NCBI GenBank assembly: GCA_039934475.1
Contig: JBDTMC010000202.1
Span: 1 to 12,931, forward strand
DNA: 12,931 nt
Origin: JBDTMC01 sp039934475
Lineage (GTDB): Bacteria; Acidobacteriota; Terriglobia; Bryobacterales; Bryobacteraceae
Reading direction: 5' to 3'
Positions 1 to 6,476 of this stretch are shown piece after piece (position 1 is the first letter of the stretch; each line of letters starts with the position of its first letter). The translations under genes and the position numbers were made by a program. The notes under the pieces are model-generated. The model was not told the origin of the DNA. It did not search any database and worked only from the letters and a program-made list of their open reading frames with translations.

Positions 1-2352
1 ATTCGCAGCGATCTCATACGCCGCTTCGGTACGCCTCTCTGCCCCGATGCCGACGGCGTTCTGCACGAATGCGGCTTCACGGTTCTCGCGCTGGGGAAAC
101 TCGGCGGTAAAGAGCTGAACTACAGCTCCGATATCGATCTCATGTTCCTCTATGAGGACAATGGCGAGACCGGCGGGCATGCGCCGATCACCAACAAAGA
201 GTTCTTTAAGAAACTATCGAACACCTGTACCGACCTGCTCTCCACGTACACCGCCGGAGGCCTCTGCTACCGGGTGGATCTCCGCTTGCGGCCCGACGGC
301 CGACTGGGCGAGGTGTGCCACTCGCTGGAGGCTGCGCGCCACTATTACGTGGATCGAGCGCGCGATTGGGAGCTGCAAATGCTCATCAAAGCGCGAGTCG
401 CCGCGGGAGACCGCGGACCGGGCCGCGCCCTGCTTGAGTTCGTCGACCCGCTCATCTACGCGACAACGCTTGATTTCAGCGCCGTCGAATCGGTCTCAGC
501 CACACGGGAGCGCATTCACGAGAAACTGGCCGCACGCCGCACCGGCAGCGGGTTGGACGTGAAACTCGCCCCTGGCGGCATCCGCGATATCGAGTTCCTG
601 GTGCAGTGCCTGCAACGCCTGCATGGCGGGCGGGAGCCGTGGGTGCGTCACGGGGGCACGCTGCTCGCACTCTCGCGCCTCTACGACAAGGAACTGCTCT
701 CCGACGCCGAGTATTCCGGCCTGTCGTCCGCCTACATCTTTCTGCGCAACCTGGAGCATCGCCTCCAGGCGCTGGACGACCTGCAAACGCACAGCCTGCC
801 CTCATCCGAGGAAGACCTGGAACTGCTGGCCCGGCGCATGCCTCGGGACGGTATGTCCGGCGCGCCCACCGCGGAGCGTCTGCGCCGCCAGCTGAACACT
901 CACTTAGAGGAGGTGCAGGCGTTGTACGAACGGGTCATCCACGCCCAGAAGCCGTCGTATTACATGACGAGCCCGGTGTCAGTGGACGAGCCGGCACCCG
1001 TCATCCCCCTGCTGCCCGAACCTCTGCCCAGCAACCTCGTCCGTTTCCTCGACGAGAAGGCTCCTCGCCTGGCCGCGCAACTCAACCAGACCACGTTACG
1101 CCGTGGGGCAGCTTCCCTCGAGCATTTTCTCGAACGCATCGACAACCAGCCCGCGCGCCTCGCCTGGCTCAATGAAGATCCGATCCTGACCACCTATGTT
1201 CTCGAACTGATCGAACATAGTCCTCACCTGAGCGAACAGCTCATCCGCAAGCCGGAAATGCTGGAAGAGGTGTATGCCATCCGCCACCGCCCCAATGCCG
1301 ATCGCGGATATCAGGAGACGGCTGCCTTGCTGGACGACCCCGCGGAGCTGAGGCGCTTCTACCGCCGTGAATCCTGGCGCCTGCAAGCGGCCAGCATCTG
1401 CCTGCGGACACCCATCTTCCAGACTTTGGAACGCATGTCCGCACTCGCCGATGCCACCATAGCAGCCGCTTACCGGATGGCCGTCGCGAGTGTCACCAAA
1501 GACGCCGGTCCACAAAATGGGGGCATGATGGTGATCGCGCTCGGCCGGCTGGGCATGCGTGAATTCGACCTCGCCTCCGACGCCGATCTCGTGTTTGTCG
1601 TTCGCGACGAGGATGCCGGCGCCGAGGAAGTGTGGACCCGAGTCGCCGAAAAGCTCATCCAGATTCTGACTGCTTACACGGGCGAAGGCGTTTTGTTCGC
1701 CGTCGATACGCGGCTGCGCCCCAATGGCCGTGAGGGCGCGCTGGTGCAATCCGAGAGCACGTTCAAAGAGTATTTCGCGCACCGCGCGGAAGCGTGGGAA
1801 GGCATCACGTACATGAAATCGCGCGCCGTGGCGGGCGACATCGAGCGCGGCACGGCGTTCCTTGGCGAACTGCAGAAAGTGGATTGGCGCCGCTACGGGC
1901 AGAGCGGCCGCTCCAAGCACCAGCTGCACGACATGCGTGTTCGTTTGGAGAAAGAGCAGGGCGCCATCAATCCACTAAAGGCGGGGTTTGGCGGCTATTA
2001 CGACATCGATTTCGCCCTCATGTACCTGCGCCTCAAAGGGGCGGGCATCTTCTTCAAAGTGCTCAACACGCCGGAGCGCATTGAGGTGATTGAACAGATG
2101 GGACACCTGGAGCCCGGCGATGCGGAGTTCCTGCGCGACGCCGCCACGTTCTATCGCGCGCTGGATCATGGCTTGCGGATCATCTCCGGACATGCGGAAG
2201 GGTCGCTCCCCTCCTCGCCTGGTCAACTCCAATTGCTGGCCGAACTGGTGGCGCGCTGGACGCCGGGCCAAGTCCACGACCGTAATCTCGCCCTGAAGCT
2301 ATCGCAGATTCAGCGCCGCACGCGGGCACTTTTCGAACGGCTGTTCCAGTAG
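1..2352 (+). CDS. glnE: Bifunctional glutamine synthetase adenylyltransferase/adenylyl-removing enzyme, 5'-truncated by window
   Basis: The frame is open from base 1, so the gene begins upstream; 783 C-terminal residues are visible. GlnE adenylylates glutamine synthetase to lower its activity when nitrogen is plentiful and removes AMP by phosphorolysis when nitrogen is scarce, in the cytoplasm, under PII control. Both nucleotidyltransferase domains are recognisable. The N-terminal (adenylyl-removing) domain has GKLGGKELNYSSDIDL, with the DxD metal ligands at fragment residues 44 and 46. The C-terminal (adenylyltransferase) domain has ALGRLGMREFDLASDADL, with DxD at 527 and 529. The spacing of the two motifs matches family architecture, and compared with the roughly 950-residue E. 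coli enzyme I infer that about 130-160 N-terminal residues are missing. No frameshift is seen. The stop lies inside the 3' end of the convergent selenoprotein gene (43-bp antisense overlap). No glnA, glnB or glnD is in view. Confidence 0.95.
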   Translation: MRSDLIRRFGTPLCPDADGVLHECGFTVLALGKLGGKELNYSSDIDLMFLYEDNGETGGHAPITNKEFFKKLSNTCTDLLSTYTAGGLCYRVDLRLRPDGRLGEVCHSLEAARHYYVDRARDWELQMLIKARVAAGDRGPGRALLEFVDPLIYATTLDFSAVESVSATRERIHEKLAARRTGSGLDVKLAPGGIRDIEFLVQCLQRLHGGREPWVRHGGTLLALSRLYDKELLSDAEYSGLSSAYIFLRNLEHRLQALDDLQTHSLPSSEEDLELLARRMPRDGMSGAPTAERLRRQLNTHLEEVQALYERVIHAQKPSYYMTSPVSVDEPAPVIPLLPEPLPSNLVRFLDEKAPRLAAQLNQTTLRRGAASLEHFLERIDNQPARLAWLNEDPILTTYVLELIEHSPHLSEQLIRKPEMLEEVYAIRHRPNADRGYQETAALLDDPAELRRFYRRESWRLQAASICLRTPIFQTLERMSALADATIAAAYRMAVASVTKDAGPQNGGMMVIALGRLGMREFDLASDADLVFVVRDEDAGAEEVWTRVAEKLIQILTAYTGEGVLFAVDTRLRPNGREGALVQSESTFKEYFAHRAEAWEGITYMKSRAVAGDIERGTAFLGELQKVDWRRYGQSGRSKHQLHDMRVRLEKEQGAINPLKAGFGGYYDIDFALMYLRLKGAGIFFKVLNTPERIEVIEQMGHLEPGDAEFLRDAATFYRALDHGLRIISGHAEGSLPSSPGQLQLLAELVARWTPGQVHDRNLALKLSQIQRRTRALFERLFQ

Positions 2353-2909
2353 CGCTCCATCAGATCCTTCGCCACATCCGCCACAGGGGCACCTTGCAAC
2401 TCCGGCAGGGGGAAGGCCGCATCCCAGGTGACGCCCGGTGGATAAATGGCTTCGTAGTCCCAAACGTACTTGCCCGTAACAAGACTCTTCTTACCGACGA
2501 CCCGCGCCGGGTCGGCCGCCAGCACTGGTTGCGCCATCTTTGAAAGCAGCAGGTCCGGATCCCAATACTGCACCGCACGCGGATCGGAAACTCGCGCCAG
2601 CACGCCGGAACCTGGCGCCGCATAGTCCGTGGCGAGAATCCTCTCCCACACCACGTAGACACGGATGTCCGGGCCAGCCTGTTCTTTCAGGACGGATTCG
2701 AGTGCAGAGGCCCCCTGCACGCATTTGGTTCAAGTAGGCGACAGCAACACGACGATGCGAGTGTGGCCGGCATCGCGATTGAAGCGCTCACGGAGTTCGC
2801 TGAAGTTCGCGCTGCTCAACGTGTTCAGCGGTGGCTGTCCAACGGGAGTTTTGCCGCCTCCGCATGAGGCTAATAGTAGGGGCAGTAGAGCAAGCACGCG
2901 GCGCGTCAT
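2310..2909 (-). CDS. Thioredoxin-like lipoprotein, probable selenoprotein (Sec at in-frame TGA 2730-2732)
   Basis: Reading through one in-frame TGA gives 199 residues: 59 before it, Sec60, then 139 more. The N-terminus is a lipoprotein signal (hydrophobic VLALLPLLL, lipobox L-A-S-C with Cys16, then Gly-rich), so the protein should be membrane-anchored outside the cytoplasm. A beta strand RIVVLLSPT leads into U60-T-K-C63, followed by a helix and the strand DIRVYVVWERILATD. This is the usual placement of a thioredoxin-fold CxxC, with the first Cys replaced by UGA. A SECIS-like hairpin lies just 3' of the UGA. The sequence after the TGA stays fully open in the same frame to a TAG and has no convincing start of its own, which argues against two genes. 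The ATG overlaps the upstream MerT-like stop as ATGA, implying translational coupling. The role is presumably a redox or peroxide/thiol reaction, with substrate unknown. The alternative is a pseudogene with a nonsense mutation, made unlikely by the exact position of the TGA and by the hairpin. Confidence 0.85.
2702..2732 (-). promoter_or_regulatory. Bacterial SECIS-like element with Sec-UGA
   Basis: Read on the minus strand, UGA is at 2732-2730. After nine bases (ACCAAATGC) comes a perfect 6-bp stem, GTGCAG (2720-2715) pairing with CTGCAC (2707-2702). The loop is GGGGCCT (2714-2708). The apical loop begins about 15-16 nt after the UGA and starts with G, as expected for bacterial SECIS elements bound by SelB. 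The arms resemble the upper stem of the well-known E. coli fdhF SECIS (TGCAG...CTGCA). A 1x1 mismatch followed by G-C and T-G pairs could extend the stem slightly. I cannot compute a folding energy here. Confidence 0.75.
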
Positions 2910-3238
2910 GAAAGGTCCGCCAGCAATCCGGCGATGGCTTGGGGAAACAGCAGCATGCCCGCGACAATTCCAAGAGAGAGCCACAACAGCGCCACGCTCC
3001 AACGGCTGCGCTGGCGCTGGCAGGCGGCGCGGCGGTAAGTCTGCCAGAAGGCCCACGCCAGAATGGTCAGGGAGCCGCCCATCAACCACGGGCGCAGCGT
3101 ATTCATCCAGCCCGAGGCGCCGGCAAGCCCCGCCGAGGCAATCACCGCCGGCAGCGGCAGACAGCAGGAACTCGCCGCGAGGACGCTTCCGACAGCGGCC
3201 AGCGACGAGAGCGCACCCTTGGTTTCCTGTTCCGCCAT
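2906..3238 (-). CDS. MerT-like small membrane protein (putative mercuric/metal or thiol-linked transporter)
   Basis: This 110-residue protein has three predicted membrane helices, at about residues 10-40, 50-68 and 81-108. The first helix carries a vicinal pair, Cys25-Cys26, in AASSCCLPLP, matching the helix-1 Cys pair of MerT-family mercuric transporters (typically GASSCC). In MerT this pair accepts Hg(II) and moves it across the inner membrane. Between helices 2 and 3, where classical MerT has a second Cys pair, only one Cys (Cys73) is present, so the substrate may differ. No merA, merP or MerR-type regulator is in the window. Its TGA overlaps the next gene's ATG (ATGA). It starts 30 bp after the transporter stop. 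The ATG has no clear Shine-Dalgarno; TAAAAT, a -10-like hexamer, lies 8 nt upstream, so a separate near-leaderless transcript is possible. Family membership is likely, and mercury as the true substrate is inference. Confidence 0.75.
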   Translation of the reverse strand: MAEQETKGALSSLAAVGSVLAASSCCLPLPAVIASAGLAGASGWMNTLRPWLMGGSLTILAWAFWQTYRRAACQRQRSRWSVALLWLSLGIVAGMLLFPQAIAGLLADLS

Positions 3239-3268
3239 GTGGTTGTATTTTATCGTAGCGGCTCTCGC

Positions 3269-4708
3269 TTACCAGATTCCGATCAGCTTCCACCACGCGA
3301 AGCCAACTGTCGTCCAGATGGCGATGTTCACCAGCGACACAACAAATCCAATGCGCCACCACGTGGCAAAGGGCGTATAGTCGTGCGCGAAGAACATCGG
3401 CGACGGCGTGGTGCCGTAGCTGGTGAGGCCGGCGGACAAATTGACGAAGCAGGCGAAGGCGTAGACGATGAGGCCGTGCGGCGCTCCCTTGGCTCCGAGT
3501 ACGGCGAGAAACGCCGGGTACATCGCCAGAACATGGGCCGTGATGCTAGCAAACGCGTAGTGCGCATAGAAGTAGATTGCCAGCGCGCCCACAAACAGCA
3601 GCACCCATCCGGCACCGGGAAACAACTCGGCCACACCCTTGGCGAATGCCGTGGTGACGCCAAAATCATTCAAGGCTTTCCCCAAGCGCAGCAGGCCGCC
3701 GTACCAGATGAAGATGTCCCACGCCGCCTTCTCCGTCTTCACGTCTTCCCACGTCAACACGCCGGTGACCAGAAGCGCGATGCTGCCCAGCAGCGCCGTC
3801 ACGGCGACATCCAGCCCGTGCCAGCCCGAAGTGATCCACCCGCCGCACACACCAACGAACACCGCCAGCAGTATCCATTCGCCGCGACGCATCGGTCCCA
3901 TTTCCTTCAACTGGTCGGCGGCAAACCGGGCCGCTTCCGGCGTTCGCGTCACTTCCGGAGGATTCAACTTCATCACCACCCAAGGCACGGCAATCAGGGA
4001 GCACAACCCCGGCACCAATCCGGCGACGAACCAACTGGTCCACGTCACCGTGTAGCCGAAATCCCCGGCGATCTTCGCCGCCAGAGGATTGCTCGCCTGG
4101 CCCGTGAAGGACATGGCGGAGGTGATACAGATGCTCTGATAGACCGCCGGAAACAGGAAGCAGCCGAGGATGCCGGCCGTCTTTCCGGGCGAGGAACCAT
4201 ATAGTTCCGCAATGGAACGGACGATGGGGAGAATGACGCCGCCGGATCGCGCCCCGTTCGACGGAATGATCGACGCCAACACCATGTCAGATGCAGCCAG
4301 CGCATAGGAGACACCAAGCGAACTCTTCCCGAACATCCGCACAAAGAAGAGAGCGATCCGCCGCGCTAGCCCGGTATTGATGAGGGACCGGGAGATGAAG
4401 AACGCGGCCATCACCAGCCACACTGTAGTATCGGCGAACCCGGCCAGCGCCTGTCCGATGGTTAACCCGCCGAACACCGACGCCAGCGTTATCGCCGTGA
4501 GAACAATTGCCCCGCCGGGCATGGGTTGCACGATCAACCCGGCCACCGTCGCCAGGAAGATCCCCAACAAACGCCAACCTTCCGGCTTCACGGTTTCCGG
4601 CCGCGGCACCAGATACACCACCGCCAGGTAGACGCCAATCAGGAGGGCGAATCCCCAGAGGCGTCGGCTGAGATTGGTGGCGGGAGCCATGGTATCGCAG
4701 GGTACCAT
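3269..4708 (-). CDS. DASS (SLC13) family anion/dicarboxylate transporter
   Basis: A 479-residue, highly hydrophobic protein with about 11-13 membrane segments, the usual size for divalent anion:sodium symporter (CitT/TtdT/2-oxoglutarate-malate translocator-like) proteins. The family moves di- or tricarboxylates such as malate, 2-oxoglutarate, tartrate or citrate across the inner membrane. Visible signatures are the first substrate-binding loop, IIPSNGARSGGVILP (residues 148-161, where family members usually read SNT-A-R-G/A-G-G), and the second loop YGTTPSPMFF (431-440), typical of the CitT/TtdT side of the family. The exact substrate cannot be read. Two starts are possible, ATG at 4706-4708 or ATG at 4688-4690 (six residues shorter). 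Neither has a clear Shine-Dalgarno. It is first in a probable operon with the MerT-like and selenoprotein genes (30-bp gap) and is divergent from the PEP-CTERM gene. Confidence 0.9.
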   Translation of the reverse strand: MVPCDTMAPATNLSRRLWGFALLIGVYLAVVYLVPRPETVKPEGWRLLGIFLATVAGLIVQPMPGGAIVLTAITLASVFGGLTIGQALAGFADTTVWLVMAAFFISRSLINTGLARRIALFFVRMFGKSSLGVSYALAASDMVLASIIPSNGARSGGVILPIVRSIAELYGSSPGKTAGILGCFLFPAVYQSICITSAMSFTGQASNPLAAKIAGDFGYTVTWTSWFVAGLVPGLCSLIAVPWVVMKLNPPEVTRTPEAARFAADQLKEMGPMRRGEWILLAVFVGVCGGWITSGWHGLDVAVTALLGSIALLVTGVLTWEDVKTEKAAWDIFIWYGGLLRLGKALNDFGVTTAFAKGVAELFPGAGWVLLFVGALAIYFYAHYAFASITAHVLAMYPAFLAVLGAKGAPHGLIVYAFACFVNLSAGLTSYGTTPSPMFFAHDYTPFATWWRIGFVVSLVNIAIWTTVGFAWWKLIGIW

Positions 4709-4847
4709 AGCCAGTCGCTCGCATCGGCGCCGGGATTTCCCTTACTCCCGTTGGGGTTTGATGGTAGTACAACCACAGCGATTTCCTTGAGAATTTCAGG
4801 GGTTTTACGCACCGACTTGCACCCCGTTGCCTGCCATACTGAAGCCG
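4709..4847. other. Divergent intergenic region between transporter and PEP-CTERM genes
   Basis: This 139-bp stretch must hold the promoters of both divergent genes. On the plus strand CATACT (4835-4840) lies 7 nt before the GTG at 4848. A small palindrome, GGGATTTCCC (4732-4741), could be an operator half but is too short to call. I see no terminator, repeat or RNA gene. Confidence 0.4.
4835..4840 (+). promoter_or_regulatory. Putative -10 hexamer (CATACT) of a leaderless transcript
   Basis: CATACT matches the TATAAT consensus in 4 of 6 positions and sits 7 nt before the GTG start at 4848, placing the expected transcription start at or near the start codon. No good -35 is visible. The same geometry recurs at 8381-8386. 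Confidence 0.35.
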
Positions 4848-5957
4848 GTGATCCTCCGCTACATTGCCCGGCTCGTCTTCGTTGCGCTTGGCGCAGCCAC
4901 GCTTGCCGTCTGCGGACCGGTCTATCAGATCGTCGATCTAGGGGCGCTGGGCGGCGGTACCAGCGGGGGCGCGGGCATCAATCCAAGCGGTGCGGTGGCC
5001 GGATGGTCCCTGTCTTCCAGTGGCAGTTACCAGGGGTTTTTCAACTCCGGCGGCGCCATTCAGGGTTTGGGTTCGTTGAACGGCGGCATGGGCAACGCCG
5101 CGTCGGCAATCAACGGCGCTGGCCAGATCGCCGGAACCACCTACACGGCGGATGGCGGCTCCTTAGCTACGGTCTGGAACAACGGCACGCCGACGTCGCT
5201 CGGCACATTGGGCGGTTCCCTCAGCTACGCCACGGGAATCAATGCGTCCGGCGTTGTCACGGGCCTGGCGACTGACGCGGCAGGCAATGCGCAGGCGTTC
5301 CTCTATCGCAATGGAGCGATGACCGCACTCACTGCCGGCACGTGGGCCTCGGGTTATGGCGTGAATTCCGCTGGCGCCGTGGTGGGAACCGTCGAAAGCA
5401 CCCCCGGTCACTTCCAAGCCTTCGTCTGGACTCCTGGTTTGGGACTGACCACACTCGGCAGCGGCGTCAGCCACGGCATGGGTATTAACGATACCGGTCG
5501 CGTGGTTGGCAGTGCGGTATCCGGATCCGGCTACACGCGAGGCTTCTACAGCGACGGCGCGGATCTCAACCAGATCGGAACCCTCGGGGGCGGCAACAGC
5601 TATGCGTACGGCGTGAATGGTTATGGCGATATCGTCGGCTATTCGGATACGGCAACCGGCGCCACGGCCGGTTTCCTGTGGTCCAATGGCGTTCTTTACG
5701 ATCTGAATGCGCTGGTGGGTGCGAACAGCGGGTGGATGCTGACCGAAGCCTATGGCGTCAATGATAAGGGGCAGATCACGGGCACGGGTCTATTCAACGG
5801 AGCCAGCCGCGCCTTTCGCCTGGATCCGATCCAATCGGTTGCGCTTCATATACCGTCAGCTATCCCTGCGGGCAACGTGCCTGAACCTTCTACTTTTTGG
5901 ATGCTGGCGGCGGCTTGCGGGCTGGCGAGTCTGGCTTCCGTGCGCCGTCCCCGCTAG
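4848..5957 (+). CDS. HAF-repeat extracellular protein with PEP-CTERM sorting signal
   Basis: A secreted repeat protein of 369 residues from the GTG at 4848. The N-terminus is a signal peptide (basic MILRYIAR, then LVFVALGAATLAV). The body is about seven tandem units of roughly 40-50 residues with the HAF-family pattern L-G-x-L-G-G ... G-[IV]-N-x-x-G-x-[IV]-x-G, for example LGTLGGSLSYATGIN. The C-terminus, VPEPST followed by a hydrophobic helix and VRRPR, is a canonical PEP-CTERM signal, cut by an exosortase when the protein moves to the cell surface or exopolysaccharide. The exosortase gene is not in the window. A TTG at 4827 would add seven residues; I prefer GTG 4848 because it gives a cleaner signal peptide and has GAAG and a -10-like hexamer just upstream. 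Its function is unknown, probably surface or extracellular matrix. The last 68 bp overlap the cytochrome gene on the other strand. Confidence 0.88.
   Translation: MILRYIARLVFVALGAATLAVCGPVYQIVDLGALGGGTSGGAGINPSGAVAGWSLSSSGSYQGFFNSGGAIQGLGSLNGGMGNAASAINGAGQIAGTTYTADGGSLATVWNNGTPTSLGTLGGSLSYATGINASGVVTGLATDAAGNAQAFLYRNGAMTALTAGTWASGYGVNSAGAVVGTVESTPGHFQAFVWTPGLGLTTLGSGVSHGMGINDTGRVVGSAVSGSGYTRGFYSDGADLNQIGTLGGGNSYAYGVNGYGDIVGYSDTATGATAGFLWSNGVLYDLNALVGANSGWMLTEAYGVNDKGQITGTGLFNGASRAFRLDPIQSVALHIPSAIPAGNVPEPSTFWMLAAACGLASLASVRRPR
5877..5954 (+). other. PEP-CTERM anchor segment
   Basis: Encodes the last 26 residues of the HAF-repeat protein: V-P-E-P-S-T motif, a hydrophobic helix of about 15 residues and a terminal R-R-x-R cluster. 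This tripartite layout is the recognition and cleavage signal for exosortase. From 5890 onward the same DNA encodes, antisense, the Lys/Pro-rich tail of the cytochrome. Confidence 0.85.
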
Positions 5958-6342
5958 CGCGAAGCTTCGTCCGCAGCACCGCCGAATCCGCTCGCAGTTC
6001 CACTTTGCCCGCAGGATACCCGTTCTCATGTAACAGGTAGGCCAGAATCAAAATCGATTGTTCTTCGGTTAAAGGATCGGCGCCACCGGGCGGCATCGAC
6101 CGAACTTCGTAGGCAAGATCCTCCAGGGTTGCCGTCAGCGGCCAACTGCTGGCGAAGCCAGGACCTGCAATCGCGACAACAACGGTGGGATCGGGCCGCG
6201 CCGGTTCCGCGCCATGGCATTCCGCGCAAATGCGCTTGTAGAGCTCCTTTCCCCGTTCTGCCTGCGCCGGTGTGTAGAAGCCCTCAGGCGCTGCCTGTTG
6301 CAGAAGCAACGCCGCCGCACCGGCCAGAAGAATCATCGACAC
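5890..6342 (-). CDS. Small secreted mono-haem c-type cytochrome
   Basis: A 150-residue protein. A short hydrophobic N-terminus (MILLAGAAALLLQQAA) acts as a signal peptide. It is followed by a class I cytochrome c domain with the haem-binding motif C39-A-E-C-H43 and a likely axial Met83 in RSMPPGG, ending with the helix EEQSILILAYLLHENGY. The tail from about residue 125 is rich in Lys, Arg and Pro and probably disordered. It should carry electrons outside the cytoplasmic membrane; the partner enzyme is not in the window. I chose the GTG at 6342 because GGAAGGGAAGAAG (6362-6350) sits 7 nt upstream; ATG 6336 is the alternative, two residues shorter. It is convergent with the PEP-CTERM gene, overlapping it by 68 bp, and divergent from the hydrolase gene. 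Confidence 0.85.
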   Translation of the reverse strand: MSMILLAGAAALLLQQAAPEGFYTPAQAERGKELYKRICAECHGAEPARPDPTVVVAIAGPGFASSWPLTATLEDLAYEVRSMPPGGADPLTEEQSILILAYLLHENGYPAGKVELRADSAVLRTKLRASGDGARKPDSPARKPPPASKK

Positions 6343-6476
6343 GCAGGCGCTTCTTCCCTTCCAGCGATTTCATCGCGATACTGGAAGAGGTTCATATCGA
6401 TCCTGTTGGTCGCAGTCATGAAGCCGATTTCCCAGAGTGCGGTGCTGTTACATATCCTACAGTAGAGAGCGCAACG
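6343..6476. other. Divergent intergenic region between cytochrome and hydrolase genes
   Basis: This 134-bp region holds the cytochrome leader described separately and, on the plus strand, TACAGT (6458-6463), a weak -10-like hexamer 13 nt before the hydrolase ATG. No clear -35 boxes, repeats or RNA genes were seen. Confidence 0.35.
6350..6376 (-). promoter_or_regulatory. Strong Shine-Dalgarno with adjacent small hairpin before the cytochrome gene
   Basis: On the minus strand a 5-bp stem, GCGAT/ATCGC with a GAA loop (6376-6364), ends one base before the purine-rich GGAAGGGAAGAAG (6362-6350), which is 7 nt from the GTG start. The Shine-Dalgarno supports the GTG start. A regulatory role for the hairpin is only a possibility. 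Confidence 0.4.

Noticed and set aside
1096..1929. Minus-strand frame of 277 codons inside glnE
   Set aside because: Shadow of the second GlnE domain; no motifs and no start signal.
2310..2720. Stand-alone CDS starting at GTG 2720
   Set aside because: It would lack the conserved Sec/Cys strand and a signal peptide, its GTG has no Shine-Dalgarno, and it is in frame with the lipoprotein start across one TGA; read as the 3' part of a selenoprotein.
2730..2732. Nonsense mutation making the lipoprotein a pseudogene
   Set aside because: The TGA falls exactly on the first residue of a CxxC-like motif, the frame stays open for 139 more codons with sensible protein, and a SECIS-like stem follows; decay would not be expected to give all three.
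2730..3362. Long minus-strand frame of 210 codons ending at the TGA
   Set aside because: Only its last 59 codons (from ATG 2909) are real. The upstream part lies out of frame over the MerT-like gene and transporter 3' end and has no protein-like pattern.
2939..4204. Plus-strand frame of 421 codons
   Set aside because: Antisense to the transporter and MerT-like genes; Arg/His/Gln/Pro-rich composition typical of a shadow in GC-rich DNA and no recognisable domain.
4801..4825. Possible sigma-54 promoter (TTGC near 4817-4820)
   Set aside because: The GG of the -24 element is missing at the required spacing.
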